Origin: an uncultured Desulfobacter sp.
GTDB taxonomy: Bacteria; Desulfobacterota; Desulfobacteria; Desulfobacterales; Desulfobacteraceae
DNA: 64,000 bases
Reading direction: 5' to 3'
NCBI RefSeq assembly: GCF_963665355.1
Contig: NZ_OY762229.1
Span: forward strand, 4,650,001 to 4,714,000
Positions 1 through 6,841 of the stretch are shown in pieces. Position numbers and translations under genes: made by a program. The first letter of the stretch is position 1. Each line of letters begins with the position of its first letter. Under the pieces are notes generated by a model, which worked only from the letters and a program-made list of their open reading frames with translations, did no database searches and was not told where the DNA came from.

Positions 1-252
1 AGGCGTTCTGATACCCCTTTGAACCAGTTTGAAACAGTTGTTAAGCTCCAGCCCCCCTCCTGAAAATCTACCGTGCTGGAATCGGGAGGAAATCAGTTCC
101 GGATATTTAAAAATTTTTATGAACAGCTCATTTTCCGGATCATTGGTTTTCAGGAGCAGTTTATTTCGGTCTTCCCGAAGTACCCTGCAATTGGCGGAGC
201 TGTTAAAAAAAGAGGCCAGATTTTGATTTTCCAGGGAAATAGATTTTTCCAT
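1..252 (-). CDS. WaaP/Kdo-kinase-like protein, N-terminal part (cut by window edge)
   Basis: An open frame starts at ATG 252-250, two bases after the ABC transporter stop, and runs 84 codons off the left edge. The visible protein has a strand pattern ending in 'NKLLLKTNDP', then 'LFIKIFKYPE', and a later 'ELNNCFKLVQRGIRTP'. That spacing (lysine in a strand, basic linker, 'L..L...GI.TP') is the N-lobe pattern of the lipopolysaccharide kinase (WaaP/KdkA/InaA) protein-kinase-like fold. The catalytic HRD/DFG part lies outside the window. Its tight coupling to the exporter makes it the last visible gene of the RiPP operon. Known lasso and RiPP operons can carry such kinases, but a role in peptide modification is inference. 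Family assignment is moderate. Confidence 0.5.
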   Translation of the reverse strand, partial: MEKSISLENQNLASFFNSSANCRVLREDRNKLLLKTNDPENELFIKIFKYPELISSRFQHGRFSGGGLELNNCFKLVQRGIRTP

Positions 253-254
253 AA

Positions 255-2081
255 TCACTTAACGGACACAGCCCGCCTCCGGACCATCATTCCGGGCTGC
301 TTGTCATTTATTTTTGCCCTGATTTTTTCCCGGCATTCCTTAATGGAGAGTTCCTGGAGTTGACCATGGCTGATCATAAGCGCCCTGTCACAATAATCAA
401 GGACACTGTCCCGGTGTGAAACATGGATGATAATCAGATCCGACGACAACTTGTCTATGGTTTCAAGGATTCCCTTTTCTGTCCCATGGTCCAGCTCTCC
501 GGTGGCCTCATCAAGAATCAAAACAGATATGGGGCGAATCAGTGCCCGGGCAAGGGCTATCCGTTTGCGTTCCCCCCCTGAAAGCCGAACACCTCTTTCT
601 CCGACATCGGTCTTTAATCCCTGGGGCAGTCTGCATATAATTTCATGGCAGCCTGCCATTTCAATCACTTCGTTGATGCGCTCATTGGAGGCAGACGGAT
701 CTCCCATTCTGATATTTTCTTCAATGGTTGTATCAAAAAGAAACGGTTCCTGGGTAACAACACCGATATGTTTACGCCAGGAGACCGGATCAATTTGTCT
801 AAGCTTTTTCCCGTTGATCTCAATTTCACCCTTCTGGCTGGGAAAAAAACCAATGAGAAGATCTATCAGCGTTGTTTTACCGGCCCCGGACTTCCCGATT
901 ACTGCAACTCTTTCCCCCTTGTGTAATTCAAAGGATATCTGTTTTAGAATCGTATGGCTTCCGTCATAGGAATATTCAATGTTTTTAAAAGCAATCTCAT
1001 TGACAGGTTCATTGAAATCGATATCTTCATTTTTATCCTTCTGCATACCGATGACCCATGAAATCCTTCCCACAGCAGCAATGGACTGTTGAAGGGTGAT
1101 ATACGAATTGGAGATGGATTTAATCGGTTTTTTCAAACTGATGGCAGCTGTGAGACAACCAACAATATCACCGGAAGTGGAATGTCCGCCGGCTAACTGA
1201 TAATATGCGACAATACCCATTAAGATTAAGGTGAGGCTGCTTAAAATTTCCGTGATGGGTGACAGGACCAGTTTGGGTATCAAAGCTTTTTTACGAAACA
1301 GGATCAGATCTTCACCATATGCTGCAAATTTCTTCTTCCGTTGTTCCTCCAGATTAAATGATTTGACCTGTTTGATATTCACCAAAGACTCCACCATCCA
1401 CCCGAGAATTTTTCCCTGTCTATCCAGAAAATCATTTTCCGCTCTGTGTGCTTTTTTCCCCGCTTTTGTCACCAGAAGACTGATGACCGGCACTGATATG
1501 ATGGAAAAAACAGAAAGGATCGGATTAAAATATAGCATAACACAGATCAGGCTGATAATAATGGCGGGATCCTGCCATAATGATGAATAGATCTCAAGCA
1601 CACCCGCTGCGGCGGCAAAGGAATCATTGGTCACCAGACTTGATAATTCACCGGTTCTATTCTGGACATGAAAAGTCAGTGAATTTTTCTGGGTGTATTC
1701 ATATATGTCATTCCTGATATCATTGCTCAATTTCACATGGAGAATGGTCATGATATACCGGGTAATGATTTCAAAAATGCTTCTCAGACTGACGACAAAA
1801 AGGCCAATGATCAACCATAAAATTAAGCTATTTAACGGTGTGTTCTGAACGAAAAGTTCAGTTATTCTCTTGAAAACCCAGGGGATGACCCAGCCCATAC
1901 AGATCAAGGGCAGGGAAATTGCAAATGTTTTTATCAAATCTTTGAGATACGGTTTCGCATAGTGCCATAGAAAGATTACGGTGTGCCTGATGGATGTATG
2001 AGTGATACCGGCGTCACCAAGCTTTCCCGATCCATCTTTTTTATTCATCTTGCTGTTCAAATATGTATGAATCATTGGCAT
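255..2081 (-). CDS. ABC transporter, fused permease and ATPase (peptide exporter type)
   Basis: This 608-residue half-transporter has an N-terminal membrane domain with about six hydrophobic segments (residues 40-320) and a C-terminal nucleotide-binding domain. Walker A is GKSGAGKT at 396-403, the signature LSGGERKR is at 500-507, Walker B is LILDEAT at 521-527, and the H-loop histidine follows in 'HVSHRD'. The usual ATSALD is ATGELD. It has no N-terminal C39 peptidase domain, so leader removal must be done by another protein, here the B2-like protease. It lies 15 nt after the HPr-kinase-like gene and 2 nt before the WaaP-like gene, so it is probably cotranscribed. It most likely exports the processed peptide across the inner membrane. 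The chosen start is the first ATG; ATG codons at residues 3 and 12 are alternatives. Confidence 0.85.
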   Translation of the reverse strand: MPMIHTYLNSKMNKKDGSGKLGDAGITHTSIRHTVIFLWHYAKPYLKDLIKTFAISLPLICMGWVIPWVFKRITELFVQNTPLNSLILWLIIGLFVVSLRSIFEIITRYIMTILHVKLSNDIRNDIYEYTQKNSLTFHVQNRTGELSSLVTNDSFAAAAGVLEIYSSLWQDPAIIISLICVMLYFNPILSVFSIISVPVISLLVTKAGKKAHRAENDFLDRQGKILGWMVESLVNIKQVKSFNLEEQRKKKFAAYGEDLILFRKKALIPKLVLSPITEILSSLTLILMGIVAYYQLAGGHSTSGDIVGCLTAAISLKKPIKSISNSYITLQQSIAAVGRISWVIGMQKDKNEDIDFNEPVNEIAFKNIEYSYDGSHTILKQISFELHKGERVAVIGKSGAGKTTLIDLLIGFFPSQKGEIEINGKKLRQIDPVSWRKHIGVVTQEPFLFDTTIEENIRMGDPSASNERINEVIEMAGCHEIICRLPQGLKTDVGERGVRLSGGERKRIALARALIRPISVLILDEATGELDHGTEKGILETIDKLSSDLIIIHVSHRDSVLDYCDRALMISHGQLQELSIKECREKIRAKINDKQPGMMVRRRAVSVK

Positions 2082-2096
2082 AGGTTCGATCTCTTA

Positions 2097-3107
2097 TCAG
2101 GATGATAAATGTTTTTTGCTGTTTTCAATGAGCCATTTTCCCAGTTGATCAGGATCGGCGCCGGAATTTAATTTAAAAATTTTAACAGAATGCAGTATTG
2201 AAAAAAGTTTTGAGGCTCTGTCTTCAGATAACTTTTGTTTTATTGCAAATGTGCTTGCTTTCAGCAGCCTGCCAAATCCTTCCGATGGACGTATGGGGGC
2301 AACTGAAGGCGTGTCGCCCTGAATAGAGATGAAATAAATAAGATCAAGCCTGCAATTTTGAATCATGCACCCGTTCCCATAAACATCACTGATTAAGACA
2401 GGGTACTTTTTTGAATAGAAATTTGGTGCTGTATCATTTTTGACAGCGTCCAATTCCGGAAAAAACTGAATAGTATTCTCAGTCAGATTCATCCTTTCAG
2501 GAAGTCCGGACATATTCCATGTATCGTCTTGCCCCAACTCGACAAGTGTCAAATCATCACTGCACATCCGGGCTGCGTTTCTTAATAAAGACAAGGTCGT
2601 GGTTGTTTTTCCGCCGCCGCTGTCAGCGGCGATCATTATTCCGATGTCTGATTCAGGTATATATAGTGATGCGGCATGGAACAGCACTCTTGATTTGCAG
2701 AAAAACAATTCCGAAAGTGTGGGAACAATCACTGACGATACCGACAGCCGGATTCTCCCATATTTTTTTTTATACAAAACATAGCGAAGAATTTTATCCA
2801 TGGGGTGATGGTAACAGCAGAAAACACAACTGTCATCGACCGCCACAGATATTACATCTGAAGAATCACCATAATAAAGATAGACGTCGCTTGAAGGGGG
2901 TTGAGAAAGGGCTTTATCCACAGCCCATGGGGGCAAGACACTTTCAAGCTCTGACGGATTGCTGCTCTGAATTTCATGGACCCAAAAGGAAAGATCTCCA
3001 TCAAGCGCAGACCGTTGAGCAAGTTCAAACATTATGCAGACAGACTCTTTAACGTTATTATCGGCTCCCTTGATATTAAAAGTTACACCACCAAGCACGT
3101 ATCCCAT
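2097..3107 (-). CDS. HPr kinase/PEPCK-like P-loop protein of RiPP clusters
   Basis: This is a 336-residue protein whose C-terminal half has the HPrK-like P-loop ADSGGGKTT (161-169), followed by an acidic pair in 'CSDDLTLVE' (183-190). The N-terminal half is not conserved. True HPr kinases act in sugar regulation, but this short-motif variant is the one found in lasso-type clusters. In paeninodin biosynthesis a homologue phosphorylates the C-terminal serine of the precursor. Here the neighbours are a PqqD protein, a B2 protein and a tiny precursor, so peptide phosphorylation is a reasonable inference, possibly on Tyr, Ser or Thr of the precursor. I chose ATG 3107 rather than 3137 because the latter sits inside a hairpin, and GGGAAAATT precedes 3107 as a plausible ribosome site. 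Confidence 0.7.
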   Translation of the reverse strand: MGYVLGGVTFNIKGADNNVKESVCIMFELAQRSALDGDLSFWVHEIQSSNPSELESVLPPWAVDKALSQPPSSDVYLYYGDSSDVISVAVDDSCVFCCYHHPMDKILRYVLYKKKYGRIRLSVSSVIVPTLSELFFCKSRVLFHAASLYIPESDIGIMIAADSGGGKTTTTLSLLRNAARMCSDDLTLVELGQDDTWNMSGLPERMNLTENTIQFFPELDAVKNDTAPNFYSKKYPVLISDVYGNGCMIQNCRLDLIYFISIQGDTPSVAPIRPSEGFGRLLKASTFAIKQKLSEDRASKLFSILHSVKIFKLNSGADPDQLGKWLIENSKKHLSS

Positions 3108-3119
3108 AATTTTCCCAAA

Positions 3120-3160
3120 ATATAGGCCAAGCGCCACATACAGAGGTGCTTGGCCTATAT
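3120..3160 (-). terminator. Hairpin between precursor peptide and kinase genes (partial terminator or processing site)
   Basis: A perfect 13-bp stem is formed by ATATAGGCCAAGC (3120-3132) and GCTTGGCCTATAT (3148-3160) with a 15-nt loop. Read on the minus strand it follows the 30-residue precursor gene and is followed by TATATTTT. Such hairpins directly after RiPP precursor genes commonly let the small gene be expressed more than the downstream enzymes. The pairing is seen directly; the function is inference. Confidence 0.55.
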
Positions 3161-3236
3161 CCTTTAAACTTCATGTTTGTGAATTCAGTTAATAAAGGCC
3201 CTGTCCCTTATAGAGGACAAATCCAGCTATTAATCA

Positions 3237-3326
3237 ATAATAATATTTGTAATAGTAATACGTGGTGCTGACGGACTCCAGTGGTTCATGTTTAAAAAAC
3301 ATTGGTGCAACATACTCTTTTTTCAT
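3237..3326 (-). CDS. Tyr-rich RiPP precursor peptide, 30 residues
   Basis: A short frame on the minus strand starts at ATG 3326-3324 after a strong ribosome site (GAGGAGAG, 5 nt spacing) and stops at TGA 3236-3234 (coding end given at the last sense codon). It encodes 30 residues. The N-terminus carries Y5-V-A-P8, the YxxP motif that RRE/PqqD proteins recognise in lasso leaders. A run 'LESVSTT' (16-22) places Thr at the penultimate leader position if cleavage follows T22, leaving a core of YYYYKYYY. That core has no Asp or Glu, so a classical lasso isopeptide ring cannot form within it. The gene lies between the PqqD gene (26 nt) and the kinase gene. Identity as a RiPP precursor is inferred from position, size, RBS and YxxP; the mature product is unknown. 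Confidence 0.7.
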
Positions 3327-3352
3327 ACTTCTCTCCTCTTTTAATTAGTTAT

Positions 3353-3640
3353 TTATTCACCCTTCACCAACAGCTTATGCTCCATCAACCCGGTAATAAA
3401 TTCATTCAAGTCTTTCCAGGCCTGCTCCAAGGTTGTTTCGTAATTTTCAACGATGTGATCAACAATCTGAGAAACCTGTTTCCCTTCCGTTATTGAAAGC
3501 CACGAAAGCCTTCCAACTTCATTGAAAGAGTAGTATTCTCCTGAAACCAGTTTCAGTGCAACAACCTCTCCATTAATATCCCGCCATGTCACTTCATCAA
3601 CCGGATTGAACTTATCCTGAGGGCTAATTTCATAAGTCAT
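3353..3640 (-). CDS. PqqD-family RiPP recognition element (B1-like)
   Basis: This 95-residue protein matches the PqqD fold: an N-terminal strand pair with 'VDEVTWRDINGEVVALKLVSG', then 'YYSFNEVGRLSWLSITEG' and three helices ending at 'LMEHKLLVKGE'. PqqD/RRE proteins bind the leader of a ribosomal peptide and present it to the processing protease; in lasso systems this is the B1 protein. It lies 47 nt downstream of the B2-like gene and 26 nt upstream of the precursor, which has a YxxP leader motif, so a leader-binding role is strongly suggested. It is a stand-alone RRE rather than a fusion. Confidence 0.88.
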   Translation of the reverse strand: MTYEISPQDKFNPVDEVTWRDINGEVVALKLVSGEYYSFNEVGRLSWLSITEGKQVSQIVDHIVENYETTLEQAWKDLNEFITGLMEHKLLVKGE

Positions 3641-3687
3641 TTTATATTTTCTCTATACCTTTTAAAAAAATAATTTTTATTGTTTTT

Positions 3688-4155
3688 TTATGCCGAATAT
3701 CTGAGCAAATCGTCCCCGTCTTTTCCATTGAACCAATAGACCACATCTCGATATGACCCTAAAAAAAACGGATACAGTTCATTGGGGAACAAATGGGTAT
3801 CAGAGGGCATGTGTTCATAAAAAAGACTATCTTCCAATGTTAACCAGCAATGCCCCCTTGTCGTCATATTTGTATTCAGGTTCCGAAGACCGATATTCAT
3901 TTTCACCGGAACATTTCTTTTTCTTAATATTTTCATCCGAACAAAAGACCTGAAAAAACAATTGTGCTTGCTTGTAACGACCATAAAATTCAAAAGAAAA
4001 TCCGTAAACTTTACCCATTTCTGAATTTTTTCCGAACATAAAACTTCTGATTTTTTTAGAACAGGCACACGAATTTCGTTTTTATCAGCCCAAAGAATGA
4101 AATTGGCAGATAAAAAGGCAAAAACAACTTCAAAAAAGAGTCCAAATCGCCACAT
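3688..4155 (-). CDS. Lasso-type B2 protein, transglutaminase-like leader peptidase
   Basis: This 155-residue protein has a hydrophobic N-terminus (residues 4-22) and a transglutaminase-like core. The candidate catalytic residues are Cys66 in 'HNCFFRSFV', His102 in 'RGHCWLTLE' and an acidic residue at 109 or 114. The pattern 'C..RS...LRKR.VPVKMNIGLR' matches PF13471-type B2 proteins, which cut the leader from lasso precursors. It is the first gene of the operon and is read away from the divergent gene at 4422. The usual partner cyclase (asparagine-synthetase-like C protein) is not seen downstream within the window, although the operon continues past the left edge. Family assignment is good; the substrate is inferred to be the 30-residue peptide. 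Confidence 0.8.
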   Translation of the reverse strand: MWRFGLFFEVVFAFLSANFILWADKNEIRVPVLKKSEVLCSEKIQKWVKFTDFLLNFMVVTSKHNCFFRSFVRMKILRKRNVPVKMNIGLRNLNTNMTTRGHCWLTLEDSLFYEHMPSDTHLFPNELYPFFLGSYRDVVYWFNGKDGDDLLRYSA

Positions 4156-4421
4156 AAGAGTATACTATTTCACCAGCAATTTATATTACATTCCTGTATA
4201 TAAAATCGTCACAGAAACTCTAATTGAATCCCAATACGGTTCTAATTTTATATTAAGCAACCAAATATTTGTCAAGTTATTACCGTCATAGAGACTTGCG
4301 TTTATCCTGTTCAAATAATCCTTCACTCTTGCAAATTGAGTCCTGTTTAGATAAAAACCAACAAGTGATAAAAACTTAAATTACTCAACTTTTATTCAAC
4401 CCAATTGAAGGGGACGACACC

Positions 4422-5291
4422 ATGCGCATCCTTTTTTTGTTGATTTCTCTTTTTATTGCAGGCGTATCTCCATTACACGCAGCTCAGTCAGTGATCATTG
4501 ACAGTGACGGATATGCCTGCATGGGCGACGACAGATCCCGAAAACAAACTGAAAATGCTGCGGTCCAGGAGGCCCGGCGCAACGCCGGTGAAGCCGCTGT
4601 CGCCTATATCAGCACGGAGACAAAGGTCTCTGACGGATTGCTGGAAAAAGACATTGTCACAGCTTATGCCAACGCCCAGGTAAAACTTGTCAAGGAACTG
4701 CTCAAGGAGTGGTTTGATGATCCCGCGTCAGGTAAATGCTATCGGGTGAAACTCAAGCTGGAGGTGCTGCCAGATGAAAAGGCCATGAATAACCGCGCCG
4801 AAAAAAACAATGCACAGATGCTTGACGATCCCAATGCCCCATTGACCGTCAAGGTATGGACAACCCGGACAGACTACAAGACCAAAGACAACATCAAAGT
4901 TTTTATCAAGGGTAACCGTCCTTTCTTTGGGAAACTGGTTTACCAGGATGCAGGTAATAATCTGATTCAATTGCTGCCCAATCCCTACCGCCAGAGTAAC
5001 TATTTCAACGGCGGCAGCGTCTACGAAGTACCAACGGGGGTTGACCGTTTCGCCTTGCAGGTCTGTGCGCCCTTTGGCACTGAAAAACTTTTCCTCTACG
5101 CCAGCACCTCCCCCCTGGGGGAAGTTAAAACCCAGGCTGTGGGCGGCGTATACGCCATTCAGACACAGACCAAAGATTTGGGCCAGAATATGCGCGGCAT
5201 ACAGATTGTGCCGGATAACAACAAAAGCAAACCAGTTGAGGTGGCTGAATTTGCCGAGGCACACTGGCAAATCACGACCCACGCCCAATAA
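4422..5291 (+). CDS. Exported DUF4384-domain protein
   Basis: This 289-residue protein begins with a clear signal peptide (residues 1-20, ending 'LHAAQS'). A first region (30-130) resembles the 'N-terminal repeat plus helix' part of LPP20/DUF4384-type envelope proteins. A second (142-235) contains 'LTVKVWTTRTDYKTKDNIKV' and 'DAGNNLIQLLPNP', typical of DUF4384, a beta domain often found with secreted kinases and proteases. It is followed 37 nt downstream by a secreted protease, so the two may act together in the periplasm. The ribosome site is AAGGGGACG before ATG 4422. Molecular function is not known. Confidence 0.75.
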   Translation: MRILFLLISLFIAGVSPLHAAQSVIIDSDGYACMGDDRSRKQTENAAVQEARRNAGEAAVAYISTETKVSDGLLEKDIVTAYANAQVKLVKELLKEWFDDPASGKCYRVKLKLEVLPDEKAMNNRAEKNNAQMLDDPNAPLTVKVWTTRTDYKTKDNIKVFIKGNRPFFGKLVYQDAGNNLIQLLPNPYRQSNYFNGGSVYEVPTGVDRFALQVCAPFGTEKLFLYASTSPLGEVKTQAVGGVYAIQTQTKDLGQNMRGIQIVPDNNKSKPVEVAEFAEAHWQITTHAQ

Positions 5292-5328
5292 GCCCATTGT
5301 AAATTTAAAAAAACAAAAGGAGAAGAGT

Positions 5329-6828
5329 ATGAGACCCCATTACCGCTGGATGACCATGCTGTTGATTGCAATGTGCCTGATCCTGACAACCGCATGGGCA
5401 GGACAGACACAATCTCCCTTCGAACTTGGCATGAAAGCCCAGACACTGATGTCAAAAAAGCAGTATCAACAGGCTGTGGATGTGTTGACGACTGCCGTGA
5501 GCCAGGATCCCATGAATTCATGGTTGCGGGGTATGCTGGCCAACAGCTACTATCAGCTGAAAAATTTTTCTGCGGCAAAAAAACAATATGAGCTCATTGC
5601 ATTAATGGAAAAAGACAATGAACTTGCCAGATTCATGGTGAACATATTGAACCCCCTTGCCGGACTGGGTGACGCGGCACCGGCATCCGAAGACCAACAC
5701 AAAAGAGAATTAAAACCCTATGAAATAGAAAAGAAGTTTGGCCCGGCCGTACTATTCATACTGGTCGCAGATAAGGATAAAAAGGTCTTTAAAACAGGCA
5801 GTGGTTTCATCATATCCAAAGATGGGCTGGCAGTGACCAACCACCATGTGGTGGTCGACGGAAAATACATTGAGGCACGCCTGCCTGATGGAAAGCAATA
5901 TCCAGTTGCCCATGTGGTCAATTACGACGCTTCCAGGGACCTGGCAGTGGTGCAGTTAAACACGAGAAAACCCTTGCCTGTTATTACAATGGGTAATTCC
6001 AGCGATGTTGTATTGGGTGAACAGGCCGTTGCCATCGGAAGCCCTGAAGGCATGGAGCATACCATTTCAGACGGTCTGGTCAGTGCCTGGCGAGACTATG
6101 GCAAGGGCTTTAAAATGATTCAAATCAGTGTACCCATCTCCCACGGAAGCAGTGGAGGACCTTTGTTTAACATGTACGGCGAGGTCATCGGGGTGACCTC
6201 AGCGGGGCTCAAGGAAGGCCAGAATTTAAATTTTGCCATCCCCATTAACATCGTGAAAAAAGTTTTACAGAATAGAAACAAAATTTTATTGGCCGACTTG
6301 CCGGGTTCTGACAAACAGGAGGCCCCAAAACAAAAAACAGAAGCGACTGATGCAGAGCTGGTGAAAAAAAGCGATGGACAGGTCGTGTGTGTGAACAGCA
6401 AACTTGGTTTCGCATTCAGCCTGACCAATGATGCCTGGAATATGAAGGAATCAATTGAGTCCAACGAATACTTCCTGAAATGCAGCATCCCCCCGTTAAT
6501 GGTCAATTTAACCATCTACCCGGTAAAAGAATCCTTAACCGAATCCGCAATGGTTCAGGAAAATACAAATTATCTGCTGGGAAACGGTTTTGTTCAGCAG
6601 AATTCATTTGCAGAAACAACCATTAACGGGAAACGCGCTTTTATCGGTGTGTTTGATAAAGCCACAGAAAAAGACGGCAAGACCCAAAACGTTCGCTCTT
6701 CCATGGTACTTATGCTCCATCAAGGACAGTTCTACTTCCTTTCCATGTGGTATATGGAGGAAAATGAGCAACAAATTCTGCCGTTTGTTACCCAGATTCA
6801 GAGTAGTTTTCAGTTAAATGTCCGGTAA
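5329..6828 (+). CDS. Exported trypsin-like serine protease with N-terminal TPR-like region
   Basis: I start this at ATG 5329, preceded by AAAGGAGAAGAGT, which gives 499 residues with a signal peptide ending near 'TTAWAGQ'. Residues 30-100 form tetratricopeptide-like helices ('FELGMKAQTLMSKKQYQQAV'). The protease domain (about 135-330) has all three catalytic residues: His in 'VTNHHVVV', Asp in 'ASRDLAVVQL' and Ser in 'SHGSSGGPLF'. It is DegP/HtrA-like in the catalytic core but has no PDZ domain; the C-terminal 150 residues are a separate beta-rich part. A longer in-frame ORF begins at 5041 but overlaps the preceding gene and lacks a signal sequence. A periplasmic quality-control or processing role is inferred. 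Confidence 0.82.
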   Translation: MRPHYRWMTMLLIAMCLILTTAWAGQTQSPFELGMKAQTLMSKKQYQQAVDVLTTAVSQDPMNSWLRGMLANSYYQLKNFSAAKKQYELIALMEKDNELARFMVNILNPLAGLGDAAPASEDQHKRELKPYEIEKKFGPAVLFILVADKDKKVFKTGSGFIISKDGLAVTNHHVVVDGKYIEARLPDGKQYPVAHVVNYDASRDLAVVQLNTRKPLPVITMGNSSDVVLGEQAVAIGSPEGMEHTISDGLVSAWRDYGKGFKMIQISVPISHGSSGGPLFNMYGEVIGVTSAGLKEGQNLNFAIPINIVKKVLQNRNKILLADLPGSDKQEAPKQKTEATDAELVKKSDGQVVCVNSKLGFAFSLTNDAWNMKESIESNEYFLKCSIPPLMVNLTIYPVKESLTESAMVQENTNYLLGNGFVQQNSFAETTINGKRAFIGVFDKATEKDGKTQNVRSSMVLMLHQGQFYFLSMWYMEENEQQILPFVTQIQSSFQLNVR

Positions 6829-6841
6829 CGAGGAATGCCCC

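Noticed and set aside
3237-3326. Calling the precursor a lasso peptide
   Set aside because: No Asp or Glu lies after the probable cleavage site, so the ring bond cannot form; the call is kept as an unclassified RiPP precursor.
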